Part shown: positions 26,975-35,324 of the stretch, piece by piece
How positions within the stretch are numbered: position 1 is the stretch's first letter
How the letters are laid out: each line of letters opens with the position of its first letter
Assembly (NCBI GenBank): GCA_019119895.1
Contig: DWWD01000048.1
Coordinates: forward strand, 62,001-126,000
Reading direction: 5' to 3'
DNA length: 64,000 nt
Source of the DNA: Candidatus Anaerostipes avistercoris
Lineage (GTDB): Bacteria > Bacillota > Clostridia > Lachnospirales > Lachnospiraceae
Notes under the pieces: model-generated
What the model saw: the letters and a program-made list of their open reading frames with translations, nothing else
Told to the model about the DNA's origin: nothing
Databases searched by the model: none
Translations under genes and position numbers: made by a program

Positions 26975-27325
26975 ATGAGAAAGAATAGTATTAAAAATAC
27001 AAGAATCAACGGAGAAGTTCAGCGAGAGTTAAGCCGTATCATAAGCCGCGGGATCAAAGATCCTAGGATTGCTCCGATGACGTCCGTGGTGGACGCGGTT
27101 GTAACATCTGATCTGAAGCAGTGTAAAGTATATATCAGCGTTCTGGGAGATCAGGAAGCAAAAGACAAAACAATGGAAGGCTTAAACAGTGCCATGGGCT
27201 ATATCCGCCGGGAGCTTGCCCATACGGTGAATCTGAGAAACACACCGGAAATTACTTTTATTCTGGATGATTCGATTGAGTACGGTGTAGAAATGTCGAA
27301 GAAAATTGATGAACTGCAGAAATAA
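26975..27325 (+). CDS. rbfA: 30S ribosome-binding factor A
   Basis: Cold-shock-associated 16S maturation factor. 116 residues with a KH-like fold: RINGEVQRELSRIISRGIKD at the N-terminus, then KVYISVLGD and the C-terminal PEITFILDDSIEYGVEMSKKI typical of the family. AGGAGG precedes the start. nrnA begins 10 bases after the stop. Confidence 0.95.
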   Translation: MRKNSIKNTRINGEVQRELSRIISRGIKDPRIAPMTSVVDAVVTSDLKQCKVYISVLGDQEAKDKTMEGLNSAMGYIRRELAHTVNLRNTPEITFILDDSIEYGVEMSKKIDELQK

Positions 27326-27335
27326 GGAGTTTCTT

Positions 27336-28280
27336 ATGAAAGATTTTATCAGTCAAATAGAATGTGCCGGTACCATCGGGATTACCGGTCACATTCATCC
27401 CGACGGGGACTGCATCGGAAGCTGCCTCGGACTGAAACAGTTTATTGCGGAACAGTATCCGGACAAACAGGTGGATGTGTATCTGGAGTCTGTCGGCGAA
27501 GAATTCCTGTTTTTAAACGAAGCCGGCAGTGTTCTGACAGAACCGCAGGACCGGGCTTATGATCTTTTCTTCGTCCTGGACTGCAGTTCTGAAGATCGGT
27601 TTGAACCGTTTCAGGATTTGGTGAAAAAAGCAGGAACCGTATTCTGTATCGATCACCATATCAGCAATCAGGGGCTGGGAGATTTTTGTACCGCTGATCC
27701 GGAAGCCAGCGCCACCTGTGAAGTGCTCTGCGATCTGATTCCTATGGACAAAATATCCAAAGCATGTGCGGAATGTCTGTACACAGGAATTGTTCATGAC
27801 ACCGGTGTTTTCAAACATTCCAATACGACGAAGAAAACGATGATATATGCCGGAGAACTCCTGGAAAAAGGAATTCCTCATTCAAAAATCATTGACGAGA
27901 CCTTTTTTCAGAAAACTTATGTGCAGAATCTGGCGCTTGGCAGAGCATTGCTGAACAGCCGTCTTTTTTGTGACAGACAGATTATCTGTTCATTCTTGTC
28001 ACAGGATGAAATGCGTCAGCTGGGAGCAGGTCCCGCAGATGTAAATGGCATCATTGATCAGCTGAGAATCACCAAAGGAGTCGAGACAGCGGTTTTTATG
28101 TATACTCTGGACAATGGAGGAAACAAGGTGAGCATGAGATCCAATGGGAAAGTAAATGTGGCGGTCATCGCCCAGGAATTTGGCGGCGGCGGACATATCC
28201 TTGCGGCCGGATGCACCGTATACGGCAGTTTTGAAGAGACAATGGAAGCGCTGCTTCCCAAAATTGAAGAACAGCTATAG
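27336..28280 (+). CDS. nrnA: DHH/DHHA1 phosphoesterase, NrnA-type oligoribonuclease
   Basis: Degrades nano-RNA and pAp, and in some species c-di-AMP breakdown products. 314 residues from the ATG at 27336, with TAAGGAG upstream. DHH domain: GHIHPDGDCIGS at residues 19-30, DCSSEDRF near 84, the DHH triad in CIDHHISNQG near 107; DHHA1 domain with GGGHILAAGC near 285. Its place after rbfA and before truB matches the Firmicute order. Confidence 0.92.
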   Translation: MKDFISQIECAGTIGITGHIHPDGDCIGSCLGLKQFIAEQYPDKQVDVYLESVGEEFLFLNEAGSVLTEPQDRAYDLFFVLDCSSEDRFEPFQDLVKKAGTVFCIDHHISNQGLGDFCTADPEASATCEVLCDLIPMDKISKACAECLYTGIVHDTGVFKHSNTTKKTMIYAGELLEKGIPHSKIIDETFFQKTYVQNLALGRALLNSRLFCDRQIICSFLSQDEMRQLGAGPADVNGIIDQLRITKGVETAVFMYTLDNGGNKVSMRSNGKVNVAVIAQEFGGGGHILAAGCTVYGSFEETMEALLPKIEEQL

Positions 28281-28288
28281 AGGTTGAG

Positions 28289-29188
28289 ATGATAAACGGA
28301 ATTATCAATGTATATAAAGAACAGGGGTTTACATCCCATGATGTTGTAGCCAAATTAAGAGGAATTCTTGGCCAGAAGAAAATCGGGCATACCGGGACTC
28401 TGGATCCCAATGCGGTCGGAGTTCTGCCGGTGTGTCTGGGAAGAGGGACCAAACTCTGTGATATGCTGACAGCTACGAAGAAACAATATAAAACGACGTT
28501 CCTTCTGGGCAGGGAAACGGATACGGAAGACATCTGGGGTGAAGAAACCGCGGCGTTTCCAGTGCCTGATTCCGAAGATACTGTGAAAGAGGCGATTCTT
28601 TCTTTTGTGGGTGAATACGCACAGATTCCACCCATGTATTCCGCCAGGAAAGTACAGGGCAGAAAATTATATGAACTCGCAAGAGAAGGAAAAACCATCG
28701 AGAGAAAACCTCAGATGGTGAAAATCTATGAGATTTCGGATATTGAGATCCGGCTTCCGGAAGTGTCCATGACGGTTACCTGCAGCAAGGGTACATATAT
28801 CCGGAGCCTTTGCCGGGATATTGGAAGAAAACTTCAAAGCGGAGCCTGCATGACGGAACTGGTCCGCACCAGATCCAGCGGATTCCGTATCGAAAATTCC
28901 CACACTCTGGAAGAAATCCAGGAAGCGGCTGACAACGGCCGGATCAATGAGTATATTATGCCGGTGGAGCGGGTCTTTTCCGGTCTCCAGAAGGGAACGG
29001 TGCGCAGAAATTGTTACAAATTACTATTTAACGGAAATCCATTGAAATTGTCAGCGTTTCATGAATCCGGACTTGATACGGGAAAGAAGCTGCGTGTCTA
29101 TGATGAAGAGGGACATTTCATCGGAGTTTACGGATGGAAGAAGCAGATGTTCTTTCCGGACAAAATATTTTATGACCAAAATGATTGA
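28289..29188 (+). CDS. truB: tRNA pseudouridine(55) synthase
   Basis: Forms pseudouridine 55 in the T-loop of tRNAs. 299 residues; the catalytic aspartate lies in IGHTGTLDPNAVGVLPVCLG (D39). KGTYIRSLCRDIG near 170 is the second hallmark, and a small C-terminal PUA-like domain follows. Start ATG after AGAGGTTGAG; ribF begins 10 bases downstream. Confidence 0.95.
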   Translation: MINGIINVYKEQGFTSHDVVAKLRGILGQKKIGHTGTLDPNAVGVLPVCLGRGTKLCDMLTATKKQYKTTFLLGRETDTEDIWGEETAAFPVPDSEDTVKEAILSFVGEYAQIPPMYSARKVQGRKLYELAREGKTIERKPQMVKIYEISDIEIRLPEVSMTVTCSKGTYIRSLCRDIGRKLQSGACMTELVRTRSSGFRIENSHTLEEIQEAADNGRINEYIMPVERVFSGLQKGTVRRNCYKLLFNGNPLKLSAFHESGLDTGKKLRVYDEEGHFIGVYGWKKQMFFPDKIFYDQND

Positions 29189-29197
29189 GAGGAAGCC

Positions 29198-30124
29198 ATG
29201 GAGTACATTCACGATACTGAAAAATTTCAATTCCACAACACAGCGGTTGCCCTTGGGAAATTTGATGGAATGCACAAAGGGCATCAGCTGATATTTGACC
29301 AGCTGATCCGCTGCAAAGAAAAAGGATATAAAGCTGCGGTCTTTTCATTTGACCGTCCGCCGTTAAATATGCTGAAACATAAGGATATCAGTGTCATCTA
29401 CACACATCGTGAAAAGACAAAGCTTCTTTCCGAGCGAGGAATTGATATTTATATTGAACATCCCTTTACAGAGGCATTTTCCCATCTTCAGCCGGAGGAT
29501 TTCGTAAAAGAAATCCTTCTGAAAAAAATGGGAATGAAGGTGCTTGTAGTCGGTGATGACTGCGGATTCGGCTATAAAAGAAGAGGCAATGTTGAACTTT
29601 TAAAAGAGATGGAAGAAGACTATGATTTCCGTCTGATCGTTATTCCGAAACTTGAATTAAACGGCGGGATCGTATCCAGCACAAGAATCCGAAACCTGTT
29701 AAAAGAAGGCAGGATCGAGGAGGCGAATGCTCTGATGGATACGCCGTTTATGATATACGGCACCGTAGTGCATGGAAATCAGCTGGGAAAAGACGTTCTG
29801 GGAATCCCCACGGCAAATCAGGTGCCGGACAGCGACAAATTACTGCCGCCAAATGGAGTGTATGTATCCCGGATTTACTATAAAGATCAGGAATACTATG
29901 GAATCAGCAATATAGGTACAAAACCTACCATTGAAGGCAAGAAACATATGGGAGTGGAGACCTTCATTCTCGGTTTCAATAAAAATATTTATCACAAAGA
30001 AATCCGTGTGGAACTGCTGCATTATAAGAGACCGGAGATGAAATTTGAGTCTCTGGATGCTCTGAGCAGGCAGATGCACAAAGACGCGGATTTTGCCCGT
30101 GAATACGTAAAGAAACATTTTTAA
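29198..30124 (+). CDS. ribF: Bifunctional riboflavin kinase/FAD synthetase
   Basis: Makes FMN and FAD from riboflavin. 308 residues: N-terminal nucleotidyltransferase domain (VALGKFDGMHKGHQLIFDQL near residue 14, STRIRNLLKEG near 165) and C-terminal riboflavin kinase domain (LGIPTANQVPDSDKLLPPNG near 205, YYGISNIGTKPT near 235). It closes the operon: a strong terminator begins at its stop codon. In many Firmicutes rpsO follows; it does not here. Confidence 0.95.
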   Translation: MEYIHDTEKFQFHNTAVALGKFDGMHKGHQLIFDQLIRCKEKGYKAAVFSFDRPPLNMLKHKDISVIYTHREKTKLLSERGIDIYIEHPFTEAFSHLQPEDFVKEILLKKMGMKVLVVGDDCGFGYKRRGNVELLKEMEEDYDFRLIVIPKLELNGGIVSSTRIRNLLKEGRIEEANALMDTPFMIYGTVVHGNQLGKDVLGIPTANQVPDSDKLLPPNGVYVSRIYYKDQEYYGISNIGTKPTIEGKKHMGVETFILGFNKNIYHKEIRVELLHYKRPEMKFESLDALSRQMHKDADFAREYVKKHF

Positions 30125-30151
30125 GAATCCTGCAAAGCAGGATTCTTTCTT
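30123..30151 (+). terminator. Terminator of the rimP-ribF operon
   Basis: A perfect 11-bp stem (30123-30133 with 30137-30147), three-base loop and T-rich tail, overlapping the ribF stop codon. Confidence 0.85.
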
Positions 30152-30178
30152 GTATCAACCTTCAAAATAATGTATACT
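30150..30178 (+). promoter_or_regulatory. Promoter of the cytidylate-kinase-like gene
   Basis: TTGTAT (30150-30155), 17-base spacer and TATACT (30173-30178), starting within the ribF terminator tail. Confidence 0.6.
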
Positions 30179-30234
30179 ATAGACAACAGATAAATAACTT
30201 GATTTTACCCTTTTTGGGGAAGGGAGCGATTCAT

Positions 30235-30858
30235 ATGAGTACGAAAACAATCATCACGATCGAAAGGCAGTATGGAAGCGGAGGACATTTGATTGGGCAG
30301 AAACTGGCAGAAGATCTTGGGATTCCTTTTTATGATGGAGAACTGATCAAGGTAGCGGCGAAGGAAAGCGGTATCTGCGAAGAAATTTTCGAGAGTTTTG
30401 ACGAAAAACCGACCACAAGTTTTCTTTATTCCCTTGTAATGGATCCATATTCTCTGGGATATAATTCCAATTCATTTGATTTGCCGCTGAACCATAAAGT
30501 GTTCCTGGCCGCGTTTGATACCATTAAGGATATCGCGTCCAAGGGCCCTTGTGTGTTTGTCGGACGCTGTGCGGATTATGCACTGGAGGATTTTGATAAC
30601 TGTCTCAGTGTTTATATCCATGCGCCGTTTGAAGACAGGATCAAGAGGATTGAAGATGTCTATGAGATTCCTTCTGACAAGAGCAAAGAAGCGCTGATCA
30701 AGAAAGATAAACAGCGTTCCAGCTATTATAATTACTACAGCTCTAATAAATGGGGCGACGCTAAGTCCTATGATTTATGTCTGGACAGCAGTTACCTTGG
30801 AATTGACGGAAGCGTCGATTTGATCAGGCATGTGATCAAAATGAAGGAAGAGCAGTAA
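30235..30858 (+). CDS. Cytidylate kinase-like family protein
   Basis: A 207-residue P-loop protein of the cytidylate-kinase-like family (Pfam PF13189). The nucleotide-binding loop is ERQYGSGGHLIGQKLAEDLG near the N-terminus, without the canonical GKS/T ending, which is typical of this family; FVGRCADYAL near 110 and the RIKRIEDVYE lid region near 140 follow. It is not the essential Cmk and its substrate is unknown. Start ATG after AAGGGAG. It probably shares a transcript with the uracil-DNA glycosylase gene 29 bases downstream. Confidence 0.8.
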   Translation: MSTKTIITIERQYGSGGHLIGQKLAEDLGIPFYDGELIKVAAKESGICEEIFESFDEKPTTSFLYSLVMDPYSLGYNSNSFDLPLNHKVFLAAFDTIKDIASKGPCVFVGRCADYALEDFDNCLSVYIHAPFEDRIKRIEDVYEIPSDKSKEALIKKDKQRSSYYNYYSSNKWGDAKSYDLCLDSSYLGIDGSVDLIRHVIKMKEEQ

Positions 30859-30887
30859 AAGAAGAGAAGGCATTTGGAAGATTATCG

Positions 30888-31436
30888 ATGTATACATATG
30901 AAGAATTAAGAGCTTTTGTGTCAGGATGTACACGCTGTTCCCTGTCTCAGACAAGGCATCATTCTGTCATGGGCAGAGGAAATCTGAGTTCCGGAATGTT
31001 ATTTATTGCGGAAGCTCCGGGACAGACGGAAGATCAGAATGGGATTCCTTTTACGGGAAGGTCCGGGCAAATCTTCGACCAGATGCTGGAGGCGGCAGGG
31101 ATGACCCGGGAAGAAATCTATCTGACCAACATCGTTAAGTGCCGTCCGCCTGGAAACAGGGATCCTCTCCCGCAGGAACAGGAAGCATGCATGCCGTATC
31201 TGAAATATGAGACACTGCTGATACGTCCCCGGATCATTGTCTGTCTGGGACGTATCGCGGCTCAGCGGATCATCCGTCCTGATTTTCGGATCACAAGGGA
31301 GCACGGAACTTTTCTGGAACGGAAAAATGTATGGCTGACAGCAGTCTATCATCCATCTGCGATTCTCAGAGATCCTTCCAGGCTGGAAGAATCCATAGCG
31401 GATCTGAAGGCAGCGAAAGAAAAACTCAAAATATAA
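30888..31436 (+). CDS. Family 4 uracil-DNA glycosylase (iron-sulfur type)
   Basis: Removes uracil from DNA, the first step of base excision repair of deaminated cytosine. 182 residues. The four cluster cysteines are at C14, C17, C85 and C101; catalytic motif A is AEAPGQTEDQNGIPFTGRSG from 41, and motif B is the histidine in VYHPSAILRD near 149. The architecture matches UDGa of thermophiles and Clostridia. A terminator follows. The ribosome binding site is weak. Confidence 0.9.
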   Translation: MYTYEELRAFVSGCTRCSLSQTRHHSVMGRGNLSSGMLFIAEAPGQTEDQNGIPFTGRSGQIFDQMLEAAGMTREEIYLTNIVKCRPPGNRDPLPQEQEACMPYLKYETLLIRPRIIVCLGRIAAQRIIRPDFRITREHGTFLERKNVWLTAVYHPSAILRDPSRLEESIADLKAAKEKLKI

Positions 31437-31450
31437 GAATCGGAACAAAA

Positions 31451-31495
31451 AAGACCTTATCTGCCGGTAAAAAGACAGATAAGGTCTTACTTTTT
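31451..31495. terminator. Terminator after the uracil-DNA glycosylase gene
   Basis: A 13-bp perfect stem (31451-31463 with 31476-31488), 12-base loop, then TACTTTTT. It lies between convergent genes. Confidence 0.85.
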
Positions 31496-31539
31496 GTGCG
31501 ATGCGCACGGAGGGCGACGACCGCCATGCCTGCACAAAA
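31492..31539. repeat. GC-rich palindromic element next to the recombinase gene
   Basis: TTTTGTGC (31492-31499) and its complement GCACAAAA (31532-31539) enclose a GC-rich core holding a second short stem, GGCG/CGCC (31513-31516 with 31522-31525). The core composition differs from its surroundings. It may be a repeated extragenic palindrome or a recombinase-related site; only a genome-wide search can tell. Confidence 0.35.
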
Positions 31540-31542
31540 TAT

Positions 31543-32616
31543 TTATGATTCCGGTTTCTTTTCTCTTAAAACCACTTTTCCTGCTGCCTGCCGCCTTCTG
31601 GTGTCCGACATGGCCGCATAATGTTTTCTTGTGGTATTCACATCGGAATGTCCCAGCACTTCCGCCACAAGATAAATATCATCGGTTTCCTGATACAGAG
31701 CAGTGCCGTAGGTACTGCGCAGTTTGTGAGGCGTAATCTTCTTAAGCGGCGTTATTTCTTTTGCGTATTTTTTCACCAGATTCTGTACCGCCTGAACGCC
31801 GATCCGTTTTCGCTGCATGGAATAAAAGAGAGCGTCTTCATGCCCCTCTTTGGGAATGACTTTGGCCCGGGATCCCTCAATATACTGTTCCAGGGCATCA
31901 GCCACCTCATCTCCGAAATAAACGGTCATTTCCTTGCGGCCCTTGCGGATCACGTGGAGCCCGTTGCTTCGGAAATCCACATCATCCAGGTTCAGTCCGA
32001 CCAGCTCTGACACACGGATTCCGGTTCCCAGAAGAAGGGTAATGATCGCAAAATCCCGTTCTTTTGTTTTTTCATAATAGGCTTTTCTCTGTCCGGTCAG
32101 ATTCTCCCCGCCTTTTTCCACGAAATCGAGAAGGGAAGCCACTTCATCGGGCTCCAGGCGTATAATCTCCTTCTCACGGATTTTCGGCATATCCACAAGA
32201 AGCGTTGGATTTTTTTCGATGAGCTGCCGTTTATAATAATAGCCGTAGAATGACCGGAGAGCAGACATTTTGCGGAAGACGCCCTGCTCGGTATTCTGCA
32301 TATGTTTGTGATTTTCATCGGACTCATAAACTTTGAGATATTCCATGTATTCTTCCAGATCGACCGATTCAATTCTATCCAGATCCGATACTTCAAAATC
32401 CTGAATGGAATAATTGCGGTAGACCGGATTTTCCTCCATTAAAAAATGAAAAAACACACGGATATCGTAGGCGTAAGCAATTCTTGTCCGCACCTGCGTC
32501 GTGGAATCAATGGCACGGAAAAAATCTTTGGCAAATGGAGGAAGGGTCCTGATCAGTTCCCGCAGCTTGATGGTCTGTCTTGCGTTTAAGTCGTCATAAT
32601 ATGTAGGTGCTTTCAT
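31543..32616 (-). CDS. Tyrosine recombinase/integrase of the XerC/XerD type
   Basis: A 357-residue tyrosine recombinase. N-terminal SAM-like core-binding domain (~45-150) and catalytic domain (~175-345) with the full R-K-H-R-H-Y set: arginine in LLGTGIRVSEL, lysine in RKGRKEMTV, HKLRSTYGTAL, LGHSDVNTTRKHY with the nucleophile tyrosine. Start at 32616 after AGGAGG. It has its own strong promoter and stands alone, with no excisionase, phage or transposon gene nearby, so a chromosomal housekeeping or dimer-resolution role is as likely as an integrase role. It is divergent from the OLD-type gene. Confidence 0.85.
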   Translation of the reverse strand: MKAPTYYDDLNARQTIKLRELIRTLPPFAKDFFRAIDSTTQVRTRIAYAYDIRVFFHFLMEENPVYRNYSIQDFEVSDLDRIESVDLEEYMEYLKVYESDENHKHMQNTEQGVFRKMSALRSFYGYYYKRQLIEKNPTLLVDMPKIREKEIIRLEPDEVASLLDFVEKGGENLTGQRKAYYEKTKERDFAIITLLLGTGIRVSELVGLNLDDVDFRSNGLHVIRKGRKEMTVYFGDEVADALEQYIEGSRAKVIPKEGHEDALFYSMQRKRIGVQAVQNLVKKYAKEITPLKKITPHKLRSTYGTALYQETDDIYLVAEVLGHSDVNTTRKHYAAMSDTRRRQAAGKVVLREKKPES

Positions 32617-32662
32617 GTGATTTCCTCCTGTTCTGACTGCACGGGCAGTCTGTATACAGATA

Positions 32663-32691
32663 ATTTTAGCACAGGGGTTTTTTATGGTCAA
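32663..32691 (-). promoter_or_regulatory. Promoter of the tyrosine recombinase gene
   Basis: On the minus strand, TTGACC (32691-32686), 17-base spacer and TAAAAT (32668-32663). The palindrome CTGTATACAG just downstream (32650-32659) could be an operator. Confidence 0.65.
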
Positions 32692-32713
32692 ATCACAAAA
32701 AAACCGGGTTCTG

Positions 32714-32722
32714 TGTTATACT
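32714..32722 (+). promoter_or_regulatory. Extended -10 promoter of the OLD-type gene
   Basis: TGTTATACT is a TGn-extended -10 about 70 bases before the start codon, divergent from the recombinase promoter. No clear -35 is seen. Confidence 0.5.
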
Positions 32723-32792
32723 GTTTTTATCATCAAAAATATAAAATATGGAGGAGGGGAGAGAATCTGCAGACAAAATAGGAGGAAAACCT

Positions 32793-34661
32793 ATGGAGAT
32801 TACCAGTTTATCCATTCGAAATTTTAAATCCATCCGTCACATGGAATTGACGGAAATTGACAAAGCCCTGATTCTGGTGGGACGGAACAACGCGGGAAAA
32901 TCTTCGGTTCTCCATGCGCTGAGAGCCGTAGAAGGATCTTATGAAATCACGCCCATGGATTTTAATGAGACTATGCAGAACATTGAAATCAGCCTTACCC
33001 TGTCCATGACAGAGGATGATCTGAAGATTTTCCATAAACACGGCTATGTCAGTCAGTATAAGAAATACGATCTGTGGCTGAAAGACTTTTATGCGAAGCT
33101 GCCGTCCTGCAGGGACGGAGTTCTTTCTTTTACGTTTATTGCCAATAAGGAAGGAAAGAAACGATTCTATGACGGGGTAAAAAAGCACAACAAATATATT
33201 CAGCAGATTTTCCCTCCCATTTATTTTATCGGCACAGAGCGGAACCTGTGGCAGATGCAGGAAGATCTTCTCCTGATCCAGGAATCGGATCTGGTCAAGA
33301 TCATGCGCACCAACTGCTGTATGTTTGATGAGGCGAAACCCTGCCGCCATTGTTTCCACTGCATTGGTCTCATCAATCAGAAGGTGCCGGAGGCTCTCAA
33401 TGCCTTTGAGGCGGCAAAATTGTTTGAATATAAGCTGTATCGGCTGAATATTGACCTGTTTGAGAAGCGGGTAAATCAAAGTTTCCACAAAAACGGAGGT
33501 CATGAGGAAATTATCTTTTCCATGAATTATGATGTAAATGAAATGCTTCAGATTCAGGCAGAAGCATATAATCAGGAGCGGGATTCCACCATACCGGTTC
33601 AGAAGCTGGGACGGGGCATGAAAAGCATTTATATGCTGTCGCTGATGGAAGCATATGCGGAAGATGAAAACCAGATTCCTTCGATCATCATGGTAGAGGA
33701 CCCGGAAATGTTTCTCCACCCGAAGCTTCAGAAAACGTCCAGTGAGATCCTGTACCGGCTGTCTCAGAAGAATCAGGTGATTTTTACGACTCATTCCCCT
33801 CATTTACTGTCAAACTTCGGAAGCCGCCAGATCCGGCAGATTGTTCTGGATGATGAAGCCTATTCCATTGCCAGAGAAAAGACCAATATAGGAGCGATTC
33901 TGGACGATCTCGGGTATAATGCGGCGGATCTTATGAATGTGGATTTTGTATTTATCGTGGAAGGAAAACAGGACAAATACCGGCTGCCCATGCTTCTGGA
34001 ACATTATTATTCGGATATCCACGGGGAGGACGGCAGGCTGAATCGGATTTCCATTCTCACAACAAACAGCTGCACCAATATCAAAACTTATGCTAATTTA
34101 AAATATATGAATCAGGTTTACATGAGAGATCAATTTCTTATGATCCGGGACAGCGACGGCAAAGATCCGGATGAGCTGGGACGGCAGCTCTGCAAATATT
34201 ATGACGAGCGGAATCTGACGGATGCGGATCAGCTTCCAAAGGTGACCAGAAGAAATGTACTGATTCTGAAATATTATTCTTTTGAAAATTATTTCCTGAA
34301 TCCGGAAGTTATGAGAAAATTAGAAATCATCTCTTCCGAGGAGTATTTCTACGAAACATTGTTTGACAAATGGAAAGAGTATCTGCACCGCCTCAAAAGC
34401 GGCAGGCATCTGCTGGAAATCATGGGAAGAGATTTCGAGTCGCCCCGGGATATAAAGGAGAATATGGAATTGATTAAGATTTATGTAAGGGGACATAATC
34501 TTTTTGATATCTTCTATGGGCCGTATAAGAAACAGGAAAAAGAACTGCTGCAAAAATACATTGCCATTGCGCCGCGGGATGATTTCAAAGATATACTGGA
34601 TGCAATTGATGATTTTATTTATTTTGAAAGCAAAAAGAAACAGAAGACAATGACGGAATGA
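32793..34661 (+). CDS. OLD-family ATPase with TOPRIM domain and a cysteine cluster
   Basis: A 622-residue ABC/SMC-like ATPase fused to a TOPRIM nuclease-type domain, as in OLD (overcoming lysogenization defect) proteins. Walker A GRNNAGKS at 30-37; LGRGMKSIY stands where the ABC signature is expected; Walker B IIMVEDPEMFLHP at ~298-310; switch histidine in TTHSPHL. TOPRIM: E390 in IVEGKQDKY and D453/D455 in RDSDGKD. An insert at 175-190 has five cysteines and two histidines (CC, then CRHCFHC), suggesting bound metal or an iron-sulfur cluster. No UvrD-like partner follows, so it is not a Gabija pair. Start at 32793 after AGGAGG. DNA-damage repair or phage defence are both possible; function is unproven. 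Confidence 0.8.
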   Translation: MEITSLSIRNFKSIRHMELTEIDKALILVGRNNAGKSSVLHALRAVEGSYEITPMDFNETMQNIEISLTLSMTEDDLKIFHKHGYVSQYKKYDLWLKDFYAKLPSCRDGVLSFTFIANKEGKKRFYDGVKKHNKYIQQIFPPIYFIGTERNLWQMQEDLLLIQESDLVKIMRTNCCMFDEAKPCRHCFHCIGLINQKVPEALNAFEAAKLFEYKLYRLNIDLFEKRVNQSFHKNGGHEEIIFSMNYDVNEMLQIQAEAYNQERDSTIPVQKLGRGMKSIYMLSLMEAYAEDENQIPSIIMVEDPEMFLHPKLQKTSSEILYRLSQKNQVIFTTHSPHLLSNFGSRQIRQIVLDDEAYSIAREKTNIGAILDDLGYNAADLMNVDFVFIVEGKQDKYRLPMLLEHYYSDIHGEDGRLNRISILTTNSCTNIKTYANLKYMNQVYMRDQFLMIRDSDGKDPDELGRQLCKYYDERNLTDADQLPKVTRRNVLILKYYSFENYFLNPEVMRKLEIISSEEYFYETLFDKWKEYLHRLKSGRHLLEIMGRDFESPRDIKENMELIKIYVRGHNLFDIFYGPYKKQEKELLQKYIAIAPRDDFKDILDAIDDFIYFESKKKQKTMTE

Positions 34662-34674
34662 AAGGAGGTCTTTT

Positions 34675-35286
34675 ATGAAAAATAAAAATACAATGTTTCA
34701 GCTTACTTACGGGTTGTTTGTGCTGTCTGCCAGAGATGGGGACAAGGACAACGGATGTATTGTAAATACGGTACAGCAGGTGACTGATTCCCCCAATCGT
34801 ATCATTGCGGTGGTGAATAAATCTAATTATACTCATGATATGATCATGAAAACAAAAGCGTTTAATGTTTCTATTTTATCAGAAAAAGCATCCTTTGATG
34901 TGTTTCAGCGCTTTGGATTCCAGAGCGGAAGAGATGTGGATAAGCTGGAAGGCTGGAATGAATATGAACGTGCGGAAAACGGCATTATCTATATCACAGA
35001 CGGCACAAACGGATATTTAAGCGCAGAGGTGACTGATACGATGGATTTGGGGAGTCATACGATGTTCGTTGCCCGGGTTGCGGAAGGAGATATTCTGGAT
35101 GAAGCAGCATCTGTCACCTATTCTTATTACCACAAGAATATCAAGCCGCAGCCGGAAAAAACAAGAACTACAGGATGGAGATGCAGAATCTGCGGATATG
35201 TGTATGAAGGCGAAGAACTCCCGCCGGATTTTATCTGTCCTCTGTGTAAACATGGAGCATCCGACTTTGAAAAAATCGATTCTTAG
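34675..35286 (+). CDS. Flavin reductase-rubredoxin fusion (high-molecular-weight rubredoxin)
   Basis: A 203-residue electron carrier. Residues 1-150 form the FMN-binding flavin-reductase-like split barrel (FQLTYGLFVLSARDGD, CIVNTVQQVTDSP, GSHTMFVARV); residues 165-203 are a rubredoxin with two iron-binding pairs, CRICGYVYEGEELPPDF then CPLCKHGASDFEKI. Such Hrb proteins carry electrons from NAD(P)H oxidoreductases to flavodiiron proteins for oxygen or NO detoxification in anaerobes. It follows the OLD-type gene by 13 bases with a strong AAAGGAGGT site, so the two may be cotranscribed. Confidence 0.88.
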   Translation: MKNKNTMFQLTYGLFVLSARDGDKDNGCIVNTVQQVTDSPNRIIAVVNKSNYTHDMIMKTKAFNVSILSEKASFDVFQRFGFQSGRDVDKLEGWNEYERAENGIIYITDGTNGYLSAEVTDTMDLGSHTMFVARVAEGDILDEAASVTYSYYHKNIKPQPEKTRTTGWRCRICGYVYEGEELPPDFICPLCKHGASDFEKIDS

Positions 35287-35288
35287 GA

Positions 35289-35317
35289 TTGATTTCAGGT
35301 GTATCCGGTGTTATAAT
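35289..35317 (+). promoter_or_regulatory. Promoter of the thrS T-box transcript
   Basis: TTGATT (35289-35294), 17-base spacer and TATAAT (35312-35317) with a TGn extension. Confidence 0.75.
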
Positions 35318-35324
35318 GTTTGAG

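Noticed and set aside
31543-34661. Integrated mobile island (integrase plus cargo)
   Set aside because: No tRNA target, attachment repeats, excisionase, relaxase or phage genes; base composition does not change across the segment.
32793-35286. Gabija-like or other known two-gene defence system
   Set aside because: The OLD-type protein has no UvrD-like GajB partner, and the next gene is a rubredoxin fusion with a normal metabolic role.
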